Assembly: GCA_009695065.1 (NCBI GenBank) | Contig: SIBR01000022.1 | Location: forward strand, 1-56,528 | From: Opitutus sp. | Lineage (GTDB): Bacteria; Verrucomicrobiota; Verrucomicrobiae; Opitutales; Opitutaceae | Direction of reading: 5' to 3' | Length of the DNA: 56,528 bases | Position numbers and translations under genes: made by a program | The notes under the pieces: model-generated | The model's input: only the letters and a program-made list of their open reading frames with translations | Told to the model about the DNA's origin: nothing | Databases searched by the model: none | In this document: positions 33,907 through 41,477 of the stretch, piece after piece | Layout: each line of letters begins with the position of its first letter | How positions within the stretch are numbered: the stretch's first letter is position 1

Positions 33907-35310
33907 TCAGTGCGAGGAGGTCACCAAGGCGCCGGGAGAACCCAAGACGTGTTCCAGCTGGTACCGCCGGCTGCCTTTGATGAAAACGGCCCCGTGCCAG
34001 TCGGCGAAACAAGCGGCCACCGGATCGAGGGAGGACACGATTTGAACCGGAAGCGCGCCTTCGCCCCGCTCGCGCAAACCCGCCGCGATCTCCTCCGCGT
34101 GCGTGCCGACGGCGAACAGCCGGTCGAATGCGCGCAGCGGAATCGAACGGCCCAAGGTCCTGTGATGCGCCGCCGCTTCCGTCCCAAGTTCCTCCATGCA
34201 GCCGATCACGTAGAGCCGCGGCTCGGCGGCCGGCGCGATCGCGTCAAAGGTGGTCAGCGCATCGGCCATCGAGGCCGGATTGGCGTTGTAGCAATCGAGG
34301 TAAAGCAGGCGGCCCGCCTCGCGCCGAATTTCCCCCCGGAGCTTGGTGGCCTGCCATCCGGACAAGCGCCGCTGAATCAGGTCGCGCGGAATCCCCAGCC
34401 AGAGCGCCGCACCGATCGCCAGCGCCGCGTTCTGCGCCATGCCATCCGACACCCGGCGGAAGGTGAACGCCAGCGGCGGCGGCGGGCCATACGCCAGCGC
34501 CACCGCCGTCCCATCGCCGCGTTGGGTGATGGCAAAATGAACTTTGTCGTTCGGCGGCTCGGCCGGCCGGATCACATCCGCGCGCTCCAGAACCATCGTG
34601 CGGACGCCGAGATCGCGAAACGCCGCGAATTCGGCCGTGGCATTCGAAAAGATCGCCACGCCGCTCGCCCGGGTCGCCGCCGGCAATACCGCCTTTTCGC
34701 GCGCGACGCCGTCGATTCCGCCCAGATCCTGCGTGTGCGCCGGCCCGACCAGGGTGATCAGGGAAACGTCCGGCGCGATCATCTCCGCCAGCGGCCTCAT
34801 CTCGCCCGGCGCACTGATGCCGGCCTCGATCACCGCGAACCGGTGGATCGCCGGGTCAAGCCGCGTGAGGGTGAGCGGCACGCCGAGGTGGTTGTTCAGG
34901 TTCCCCTCGGTCGCGAGCACGCCGCCGGTTTCGTTCCCGAGCAGCAGCGCGAGCAATTCTTTCGTCGAAGTCTTGCCGGCGCTCCCGGAGATCCCGATCA
35001 CCGGGCCGGGAAACCCCCGGCGATGTTGGCGTGCGATCGCCTGGAAAGCGGCCAGCGGATCGGGGACCACCAACTGCGGCAACCCGCTCGCCGGGTTTGG
35101 CGCGGCCACCAGCGCCGCCCCGGCACCCGCGGCCTGGGCGGCGGCCAGAAAAGCGTGCCCGTCGCGCCGGTCGGTCTTGATGGCGACGAAAACCTGCCCG
35201 GCACGGAGTTCGCGCGTGTCGACGGCGAAGCCCGTAAGCGGCGAGGCCGGCTGGGCCGTCCATCGGCCGCCGGTCCATCGCGCAAGTTCGTCGGGCTGAA
35301 ACGCGGGCAT
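33907..35310 (-). CDS. murF: UDP-MurNAc-tripeptide--D-Ala-D-Ala ligase
   Basis: The 467-residue Mur ligase adds the D-Ala-D-Ala made by Ddl to the tripeptide precursor. The N-terminal domain has FAVDTRELRAGQVFVAI, the ATP loop is ISGSAGKTSTKELLALL, and the central domain ATEGNLNNHLGVPLTL is typical for MurF. The C-terminal domain has LDCYNANPASM. It starts at ATG 35310, seven bases past the murE stop. The 116-base gap to mraY shows nothing notable. Confidence 0.95.
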   Translation of the reverse strand: MPAFQPDELARWTGGRWTAQPASPLTGFAVDTRELRAGQVFVAIKTDRRDGHAFLAAAQAAGAGAALVAAPNPASGLPQLVVPDPLAAFQAIARQHRRGFPGPVIGISGSAGKTSTKELLALLLGNETGGVLATEGNLNNHLGVPLTLTRLDPAIHRFAVIEAGISAPGEMRPLAEMIAPDVSLITLVGPAHTQDLGGIDGVAREKAVLPAATRASGVAIFSNATAEFAAFRDLGVRTMVLERADVIRPAEPPNDKVHFAITQRGDGTAVALAYGPPPPLAFTFRRVSDGMAQNAALAIGAALWLGIPRDLIQRRLSGWQATKLRGEIRREAGRLLYLDCYNANPASMADALTTFDAIAPAAEPRLYVIGCMEELGTEAAAHHRTLGRSIPLRAFDRLFAVGTHAEEIAAGLRERGEGALPVQIVSSLDPVAACFADWHGAVFIKGSRRYQLEHVLGSPGALVTSSH

Positions 35311-35316
35311 CGGGAA

Positions 35317-36912
35317 CTAGGGTTTGGGCGCCTTGCTGCCGAGCAGCTCGCGCACCACCTGCCGGTCGTCGAAGGGAAACACCGTGTCGGCAAACTCCTG
35401 ATGACTCTCGTGGCCCTTGCCGGCGATCAGCAGGCAGTCGCCCGGTTTCGCCACGTCCAGCGCGAGGCTGATGGCCCGGCGGCGATCGTCGATCCACGTG
35501 ATTTTCTGCGGAGCAGTGACCCCAGCGCGCATGTCGTCGAAGATTTGGGCGATGGCCTCCGTGCGCGGGTTGTCGGCGGTGACAAACGCAAAGTCCGCAA
35601 ACTCCTGCACCGCGCGCGTCATCAACGGACGCTTGGTGCGGTCGCGATTACCGCCGCAGCCGAACACCACCAGCAGGCGGCCGGGCGTGATCGCCCGGAG
35701 CATGCCGAGCGCGTTGCGCAGCGCATCGTCGGTATGAGCATAGTCGACGAGCACGTTGAAGGCCTGCCCCTCGTCGATCCGTTCCATGCGGCCCGGCACG
35801 CCCTTGAAAGCCCGCAGCCGGGCGAGAAATACCACGGGATCGCGCCCCAGGCACCAAGCCGTGGCAATCGCGGCTAGCAGATTACTGACGTTGTAGCGGC
35901 CAATAAGCGGGGCATCGAGGTCGAGGGTGCCGCCCGGCCAGACGAGCCGGAACGTCGTGTGGGTGAAATTGAGCGTGATGTTTTCCGCCCGCACGTCGGC
36001 GCGCGGATTCTCCCCGAAGGTCACGAGCCGGGATTGCCCTGCCTGCGCCGTCACCAGCGCCGCGAGTTTTTCGCCGCGGGGATCGTCGAGATTGACGACG
36101 GCAACCTTGGGCGGCGCGCCGGTCTCCCCGGTAAAGAGCCGGGCCTTCACGGCAAAATAGGCGTCGAGCGTCCGGTGGTAATCGAGGTGGTCGCGGGTCA
36201 GATTCGTGAAAACCGCGGCGCTGAAATTCAGTCCTCGCACCCGCTGCTGGTCGATGCCGTGCGAGCTCACCTCCATCACGGCCTGGCGGCAGCCGGCATC
36301 GCGCATCTGCGCCAGCATCCCGTAAATATCCAGCGATTCGGGCGTGGTACGGAACGAGGGCACCGTGCGGGCACCGAGGTCATAGTTGATGGTGCCGAGC
36401 AGGCCGACGCGCTGATCGCCGTTGAGAAAGTGCTTCAGCAGGTGCGCCACCGTCGTCTTGCCGTTGGTGCCGGTCACGCCCACCACTCCGAGATCGCGGT
36501 CGGGAAACTTGTAGAAACGCTGCGCCACCAACGCCAGGGTCGCGCGGGCGTCGGCCACTTGGATGAACGTGACCCGGCCCGGCGGATGCGCGGGCATCTT
36601 TTGCGTCACCAGCGCCACCGCGCCCCGGCTCATCGCCTCGTCGATGAACGAAGCGCCGTCCGCCCGCAGGCCCGGCAGCGCGAAAAACAGCGCCCCGGGC
36701 ACCACCCGGCGGGAATCGATCACGAGACTCGAGATCGGCCGGTCGAGCGGACCCTTGACGGCGAGGATCTCGTCGTCGTGAAAATAATCGGAGAGCTTCG
36801 GAGCCATCTTGAAAACACGATTCACCGCCAGCGACTCGCGGCGGGTGCGGCGGGCCGGGGGCGATTGAAACGCGTGGATGAGGGAATAGTTGGCAGAAAG
36901 ATAACCGATCAC
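35317..36912 (-). CDS. murE: UDP-MurNAc-L-alanyl-D-glutamate--meso-diaminopimelate ligase
   Basis: This Mur ligase adds the third stem residue. The domain start SSLVIDSRRVVPGALFFAL, the ATP loop GVTGTNGKTTVAHLL and the C-terminal motif TADNPRTEA are present; the DNPR motif marks meso-diaminopimelate as the amino acid, so a Gram-negative-type cross-link is predicted. The start is uncertain. GTG 36912 makes a GTGA overlap with the ftsI stop, a pattern repeated in this cluster, and gives 531 residues; ATG 36807 (MAPKLSDYFH) removes a 35-residue extension that does not resemble MurE and gives 496. I list the overlap start but the shorter one is nearly as likely. Confidence 0.93.
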   Translation of the reverse strand: MIGYLSANYSLIHAFQSPPARRTRRESLAVNRVFKMAPKLSDYFHDDEILAVKGPLDRPISSLVIDSRRVVPGALFFALPGLRADGASFIDEAMSRGAVALVTQKMPAHPPGRVTFIQVADARATLALVAQRFYKFPDRDLGVVGVTGTNGKTTVAHLLKHFLNGDQRVGLLGTINYDLGARTVPSFRTTPESLDIYGMLAQMRDAGCRQAVMEVSSHGIDQQRVRGLNFSAAVFTNLTRDHLDYHRTLDAYFAVKARLFTGETGAPPKVAVVNLDDPRGEKLAALVTAQAGQSRLVTFGENPRADVRAENITLNFTHTTFRLVWPGGTLDLDAPLIGRYNVSNLLAAIATAWCLGRDPVVFLARLRAFKGVPGRMERIDEGQAFNVLVDYAHTDDALRNALGMLRAITPGRLLVVFGCGGNRDRTKRPLMTRAVQEFADFAFVTADNPRTEAIAQIFDDMRAGVTAPQKITWIDDRRRAISLALDVAKPGDCLLIAGKGHESHQEFADTVFPFDDRQVVRELLGSKAPKP

Positions 36913-38924
36913 CGGCGGCCTTCTTCGTTCGCCGCGATCAGCGGGGGACGCGCCACCGAGCCGGCCGGTTTGATATCGAGAATAGGAATTAACTTTTCGC
37001 CGATGGACCGGAACGACGGTGCGGCCACGCTTTTGCCGTAGGCCACGCCACCCAGCGCCTTGGCGACAGCATCATCCACGATCACGGAAATCGCAACCTG
37101 CCGCTCGCCCGGGCGCGCGGTCGCGGGAAAAAATCCGACGAACGAGGCCACGTGATGCTTGGTCGAGTACTCCAGTTTCTTCTTCCCATTGGCGAGGACG
37201 ACCTCCTCGAGTTTCTGCGTCGTGCCGGTTTTGCCCGCGACATCGAACCCCTCGATCGCCGCCTCCGGCGCGGTGCCTTCCTTCGAAGCCACCCTCATCA
37301 GCATGCCCGCCAGGGTGCGGGCCGTGGCCTCGGACACCACTCGGCCGAGTTCGACGCGATCGTAACGATAAACGACCTCCTCCGCGGCATCGCGAATCTG
37401 GCGAATCACCTGCGGCCGGTAGAGCACTCCGCCGTTCGCGATCACGGACATCGCCTGATGCATCTGCAGCGCGGTGGCCGAAATCGAATGGCCCATCGGG
37501 ATGCGCGTGATGTCGATCGGGTCCCATTTTTCGACCGGCCGGAAAAGCCCCCGGACTTCGCCGCCCACCGGGAAACCCAGCGTACGGCCGAAGCCGAAGG
37601 CGCGGGCGTAGCGATTGAGCCGTTCCTCACCGAGGAGCATGCCCAGCTGCGCGGCCCCCTTGTTGCTGGAATGGGCGATGATCTCGGCCACGTTCAGCGG
37701 ATAGGTGAAACGGTGGTCCTCGCGCGGAAGCTTCAGGACGAAGGTCTTATTCGATTTAGGATTCGTGTACTCTTTGCTCTCCAGCGAACAGTCGAAGACC
37801 GTGTCGCGGGTCACCAGTCGTTCCTCCAACGCGCCGGCGGCGGCCACGATCTTGAAAACCGAACCCGGCTCATAGACGTCGGCAACGGCCACGTTTTTCA
37901 TCCGTGCCTCCTCCGCTTTCGACACTTTCCGGTATTCGTTGAGATTGAAGGTCGGGTAGTTCGCCATCCCGAGGATAAACCCGGTGCGCGGATCGCTCAC
38001 GATGATCGTCGCCTTCTGCGGCTCAAAGCGCTCGGCGAGGCGACGCAATTCCTGCTCGATCACGTCCTGCACCATCGCGTCGATCGAGAGCATGACGCTG
38101 TAGCCATCGGCGCGGGGCACCTCGCGCGTGTTGAACTGGGCGAGTTCGCGCCGGCGGCCGTCGCGCTCCCCCACCCTCCAGCCGTTCTGGCCGCGCAGAT
38201 AAAAGTCCGTGTAGAACTCGATGCCTGAAACCGGCCGGCTCTCGCGATCGACATAGCCGATCAGGTGCGCCGCCAGTTGATCGTTCGGATACTTCCGCCG
38301 GTAGACGCGGTCGCCGGTAACGCCCTTCAGGCCGAGCGCCTTGATCTCGGCATAAAGCTGCTCGGAAACATTTTCGCGGAGCTTGACCCACTTGATCTCC
38401 CGGGACCCCGATTCGCCGGCCGCCGGTTCCAGTTCGGTTTCGTCATCCTCGGCGGCGCCGGGCGCGGCGGCCACCGGGGCCTTGGTGAGATCGAAATTAA
38501 ACACCAAGCCCGCGGGACCGGCCGCAGGCGCCGCCGGCGCGGACACCGGCGAACCGGCCGCGCGAAACTTGGTGGTGAAAATACGCCGCAACTCAGCCTC
38601 GGGCAGGCCGATCAAGGCGGCGAGCTTGGGCCACTTCTGCTTTTCGCGATCCGTCTCGACGAGGGCGCTGGGATCGACGCCCAGCACGATCGACGAATGA
38701 CTGGTCGCGAGCACGGCGCCGCGCGCATCGACAATGTTGCCGCGGCGCGCGGGTTCGACGATCAGCTGCCGTCGCACCTTGCCGATCGAGCTCAGCGAAT
38801 CCTCGCGATCGACGACATGGAGCCAGTAGAGCCGGCCCGCCAGTCCGGCGAAACAGGCGAGCATGCCGGTCGCCAGCAGAATGATGCGGTAGCTCGAAGC
38901 GAAGCCCCTGGACATGGGTTTCAC
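36909..38924 (-). CDS. ftsI: Septal transpeptidase FtsI (penicillin-binding protein)
   Basis: The 671-residue class B PBP has one N-terminal membrane helix (IILLATGMLACFAGLAGRLYW), a pedestal domain with RRGNIVDARGAVLATS, and a C-terminal transpeptidase domain with the serine in EPGSVFKIV, the SSNKG motif and KTGTTQ. It cross-links septal peptidoglycan with FtsW. Between about residues 110 and 185 there is an Ala/Pro-rich insertion ending in GESGSREIKWVKLREN, longer than usual for FtsI. It starts at GTG 38924, overlapping the ftsL stop by four bases (GTGA); an ATG three codons later is also possible. Confidence 0.95.
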   Translation of the reverse strand: MKPMSRGFASSYRIILLATGMLACFAGLAGRLYWLHVVDREDSLSSIGKVRRQLIVEPARRGNIVDARGAVLATSHSSIVLGVDPSALVETDREKQKWPKLAALIGLPEAELRRIFTTKFRAAGSPVSAPAAPAAGPAGLVFNFDLTKAPVAAAPGAAEDDETELEPAAGESGSREIKWVKLRENVSEQLYAEIKALGLKGVTGDRVYRRKYPNDQLAAHLIGYVDRESRPVSGIEFYTDFYLRGQNGWRVGERDGRRRELAQFNTREVPRADGYSVMLSIDAMVQDVIEQELRRLAERFEPQKATIIVSDPRTGFILGMANYPTFNLNEYRKVSKAEEARMKNVAVADVYEPGSVFKIVAAAGALEERLVTRDTVFDCSLESKEYTNPKSNKTFVLKLPREDHRFTYPLNVAEIIAHSSNKGAAQLGMLLGEERLNRYARAFGFGRTLGFPVGGEVRGLFRPVEKWDPIDITRIPMGHSISATALQMHQAMSVIANGGVLYRPQVIRQIRDAAEEVVYRYDRVELGRVVSEATARTLAGMLMRVASKEGTAPEAAIEGFDVAGKTGTTQKLEEVVLANGKKKLEYSTKHHVASFVGFFPATARPGERQVAISVIVDDAVAKALGGVAYGKSVAAPSFRSIGEKLIPILDIKPAGSVARPPLIAANEEGRR

Positions 38925-39322
38925 GGGCCGAGGGCGAGGCGAACCGAGACGGTCGCCGCCGGGTTATTTTCTCCGCGATCGTAGAGACCGAGGTTGGCGC
39001 GGGCGCGGAGCCGGCGCACGAGATCGACCGTGACATGCACCACCTGCGTCTCGCTGACCGGCACCAATCCGATCCGCCAGTCGGTGTTGCGCTGGCGGAG
39101 CAGCGCGGGGCTCTGCTCGCTTTCCACGAGCGCGGCCGTTTCGTCGGTGCGCCGTTTGATCTCCGCGAACTCCGCCGCCAAGACGCGCCGGGCGTTGGCC
39201 GTGAGCGAAATCTGGTGGCGCATCCAAACCGTGCCGAGCCCGATGGTGCCGCCAAAGCAGATCGTCACCAGCAGGCAGAGGATGACCTGGTTCACGAAGG
39301 CGTGCGTGTCGTTTTTTCTCAT
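38921..39322 (-). CDS. ftsL: FtsL-like division protein
   Basis: The 133-residue bitopic protein has one transmembrane segment (VILCLLVTICFGGTIGLG, about residues 12-29) and a helical periplasmic stretch (RHQISLTANARRVLAAEFAEIKRR) expected to form a coiled coil with an FtsB-type partner, followed by a polar tail. Sequence conservation of FtsL is very low; the call rests on topology, size and position between rsmH and ftsI. The ATG at 39322 (MRKNDTHAF) was chosen; the frame continues upstream into rsmH without a convincing start. Confidence 0.75.
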   Translation of the reverse strand: MRKNDTHAFVNQVILCLLVTICFGGTIGLGTVWMRHQISLTANARRVLAAEFAEIKRRTDETAALVESEQSPALLRQRNTDWRIGLVPVSETQVVHVTVDLVRRLRARANLGLYDRGENNPAATVSVRLALGP

Positions 39323-39350
39323 CGGGGGCGGGAGGCGGCGCGGCGAACGG

Positions 39351-40325
39351 TCAGAGTTTGCGGAGCGCGCGCAGCTTGGCGGAGCGGCTCCGGGGATTGG
39401 CGGCGACTTCGAGCTCACCCGGCGTCACGGGCCGGCGGGTCAGCGGCTCGGCCAGCTTCACCCGGAAATCCTGCGGCGTATTGTCGGCCGCGCTTTCCGG
39501 CTGTCCGCACATGCGGCGAAAGAACTGTTTGACCGGGCGGTCCTCCAGCGAATGAAAGCTGATCACACACAGCACGCCACCGGGAAACTGGACCCCCGGA
39601 GGGGCGAGCTTCGCGAACGCGGCGGGCAAAGCGCGCTCGATCGCGCCAATCTCATCGTTCACCGCGATCCGGATCCCCTGGAATGAACGGGTGGCCGGAT
39701 GAATCTTCGAGGCGAACCGGTCGCGGGCGGGAATCGCCTCCGCGATGATTTGGGCAAGGGTCGCCGTCCGGGCGAGCCCGCCGGTGCCCCGGGCCGCCAG
39801 GATCGAACGCACGACCCGCCGCCAGTTTTGCTCCTCGCCAAAATCACGAATCGCGCGGGCGACCATCTCCTCGGTGGCCGTTTCCAGCCACGTGCCGGCC
39901 GGCACGCCGCTGCGGGGATCCATGCGCATGTCCGCCGGCGCATCGTGCCGGAACGAGAACCCGCGCGCCGTTTCGTCGAGCTGAAACGACGACACCCCGA
40001 GGTCGAAAAGAATGCCGTCGAAGCCGTCCATCGGCAATTCCGCGAGGCGCCCGAAGTCTCGGTCGACCAGCGCGAATCGGCCGGGAAACTCTTCGCGCAA
40101 CACCGCCGCCCGTTCGGCCGCGGCCGGGTCGCGGTCCAGGGCGATCACGTTCACCGCGGGCGCGGCCTCAAGCAGCGAGCGGGTGTGACCGCCACCGCCA
40201 AACGTACAATCGAGGTACCGGCCGCCCGCATTCGGCGCGAGGAGTTCGAGCACCTCGTGCAGCAAAACGGGTTGGTGGCCGGGCGTCATGGTCGCGGCTG
40301 AAAGGTCATCGCGCGCCGGGGCCAT
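39351..40325 (-). CDS. rsmH: 16S rRNA (cytosine(1402)-N4)-methyltransferase RsmH
   Basis: The 324-residue SAM-dependent enzyme (formerly MraW) methylates C1402 of 16S rRNA. It shows [13 protein letters not shown], the SAM loop [48 protein letters not shown] and the C-terminal [19 protein letters not shown]. The start at ATG 40325 is supported by GAGGAG eight bases upstream; ATG 40289 (MTPGHQP) is an alternative with no good ribosome binding site. With the chosen start the gene overlaps the small upstream ORF by 20 bases. Confidence 0.95.
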   Translation of the reverse strand: MAPARDDLSAATMTPGHQPVLLHEVLELLAPNAGGRYLDCTFGGGGHTRSLLEAAPAVNVIALDRDPAAAERAAVLREEFPGRFALVDRDFGRLAELPMDGFDGILFDLGVSSFQLDETARGFSFRHDAPADMRMDPRSGVPAGTWLETATEEMVARAIRDFGEEQNWRRVVRSILAARGTGGLARTATLAQIIAEAIPARDRFASKIHPATRSFQGIRIAVNDEIGAIERALPAAFAKLAPPGVQFPGGVLCVISFHSLEDRPVKQFFRRMCGQPESAADNTPQDFRVKLAEPLTRRPVTPGELEVAANPRSRSAKLRALRKL

Positions 40326-40545
40326 CCGTTGCACTCCTCGGGTTCGCGGTTTTGGTTCGCGGCACGACCCGCAGCACAAGGGCATCGCGCACCCGGGGCG
40401 TGACCCCTCGGGTGGAAAAAGCGGCGCCATCCCCCGCATCGATCCAGGCGGGATACGGCCGGCGCGACGCCGCGGAAGCGGTCAGCGCCGATTCGCGACG
40501 GGGCAGACCGTTCGAGGCGGGTTTAACTTGAGCGGTGCGGCGCAT
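40306..40545 (-). CDS. Small unknown ORF between mraZ and rsmH
   Basis: The frame encodes 79 residues beginning [20 protein letters not shown] and rich in Arg, Ala and Pro (predicted pI very basic). It starts two bases after the mraZ stop and ends 20 bases inside rsmH. I recognise no family and no membrane segment. Its placement mirrors the small ORF between mraY and murD, and both start with M-(K/R)-x-x-AQV and contain a hydrophobic stretch near a PRT ([10 protein letters not shown] here). The GC-rich composition means an open frame of this length could arise by chance, so the case rests on the tight junctions. Confidence 0.5.
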   Translation of the reverse strand: MRRTAQVKPASNGLPRRESALTASAASRRPYPAWIDAGDGAAFSTRGVTPRVRDALVLRVVPRTKTANPRSATDGPGAR

Positions 40546-40547
40546 TT

Positions 40548-41000
40548 TCAGATGTCCAGCCGGCGCATGAGGTCGCCGAAATTCTCGCCCGCCGTTCGCG
40601 CTTCCTCCTGCTGCCACCGCGCGGGGCTGTAGATATTAAATTTGGTGAGCGACCCGACGAGGACCGCGTCCTTGTCGATCCCCGCATGCGCCAGCAGCGG
40701 GCTCGCGAGACCGATCCGGCCGGCCTTGTCGAACGAGAAGCCCTGGGTTTGAGAGAAAAAACGCGCGGCAAAAGCCTGGGCGGCCGCATCGCTCAACCTC
40801 ATGTCCGAGAACTTGGCGTGCAGTTTTTCCACCTCAGAAGGCGGAAGCACGGCGATGTAACCGTCGGGATGTGGGGTCGCGAGAAAAGTGTCCTCCTCCG
40901 CGTGGGCATAGCGCCACGCCGACGGGATCGTGAGCCGAGCCTTGTCGTCGAGCGAGTGCCTGAAAAGGCCTGTATAAAACGCTTTGCCGGACTGTGCCAT
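40548..41000 (-). CDS. mraZ: Transcriptional regulator MraZ
   Basis: The 150-residue protein has two AbrB-like swapped-hairpin modules typical of MraZ: YTGLFRHSLDDKARLTIPSAWR in the first and FSQTQGFSFDKAGRIGLASPLL in the second, each containing the signature DxKGR-like turn (DDKARL, DKAGRI). MraZ binds TGGG direct repeats before its own gene and represses the dcw cluster; three such repeats lie 24-47 bases upstream here. It is the first gene of the cluster and starts at ATG 41000. Confidence 0.95.
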   Translation of the reverse strand: MAQSGKAFYTGLFRHSLDDKARLTIPSAWRYAHAEEDTFLATPHPDGYIAVLPPSEVEKLHAKFSDMRLSDAAAQAFAARFFSQTQGFSFDKAGRIGLASPLLAHAGIDKDAVLVGSLTKFNIYSPARWQQEEARTAGENFGDLMRRLDI

Positions 41001-41023
41001 GTGGGATGCCGGGGCAGAAGCGC

Positions 41024-41047
41024 CCCAAACCGCCCCATTTCAACCCA
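41024..41047 (-). promoter_or_regulatory. MraZ box: three TGGG repeats with 10-bp period
   Basis: On the minus strand, TGGG occurs at 41047-41044, 41037-41034 and 41027-41024, exactly ten bases apart, each preceded by A or T and separated by six other bases. This matches the arrangement of MraZ operators known in Escherichia coli and Mycoplasma. The site starts 24 bases upstream of the mraZ ATG. A clear sigma-70 promoter was not resolved next to it; TTGACC (41067-41062) and TAAAAT (41052-41047) are present but only nine bases apart. Confidence 0.75.
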
Positions 41048-41095
41048 TTTTAGTGCATTTAGGTCAAGCCAAGACTCGTAAAAACCCAGAGAAAC

Positions 41096-41104
41096 TTATT
41101 CACA
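41096..41104 (+). promoter_or_regulatory. Consensus DnaA box upstream of mraZ
   Basis: TTATTCACA fits the DnaA-box consensus TTATNCACA without mismatch, about 96 bases upstream of mraZ. A single perfect match is expected by chance about once or twice in a window this size, so binding is only a possibility; location before a division cluster is what makes it worth noting. Confidence 0.3.
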
Positions 41105-41264
41105 GCCCACCCTAGTTTGCGCCGTGTCGGGAGGCCGTAAGGCGGCATCCGCGATTTCGGAAACGCCCGCGCCGACCTTCTCATGGGCGGCCGCACCATC
41201 GATCCGAAGCAGGAAAGCGCGATCGGGCGCACCGCAGGACTGCAGTCATCGGCAGACTCCACGC

Positions 41265-41477
41265 CTAGCCTCCCGCGAGTTGCTTCGCGCTCCTTTCCAG
41301 TCCGGCAAAAATGCGATCGCTGGCGTGGGCTGGAAACTTCACGGGAAGCTCCTTGGAGACCGAGGCCAGCACCGCCGGCGTCTTTCCGATCAGCTCACCA
41401 ACGATCGCTCGGGCATCTCCCAAGCCCGCCAGCTTGGCGACAGCGTCACGGTGGGATGGGCCCCGGCACCAAATTAC
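41265..41477 (-). pseudogene. HipA-like kinase, C-terminal remnant
   Basis: Only the last 70 residues of a protein remain, reading RDAVAKLAGLGDARAIVGEL, then ELPVKFPAHASDRIF and AGLERSAKQLAGG before a TAG at 41267-41265. The pattern of LPxxFPxxxSxxIFxGLxxxA is like the C-terminal end of HipA-family toxin kinases as I recall them. There is no start codon; an in-frame stop at 41480-41478 lies immediately upstream. It is therefore a relic. The 160 bases between it and the mraZ regulatory region hold nothing recognisable. Confidence 0.45.
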
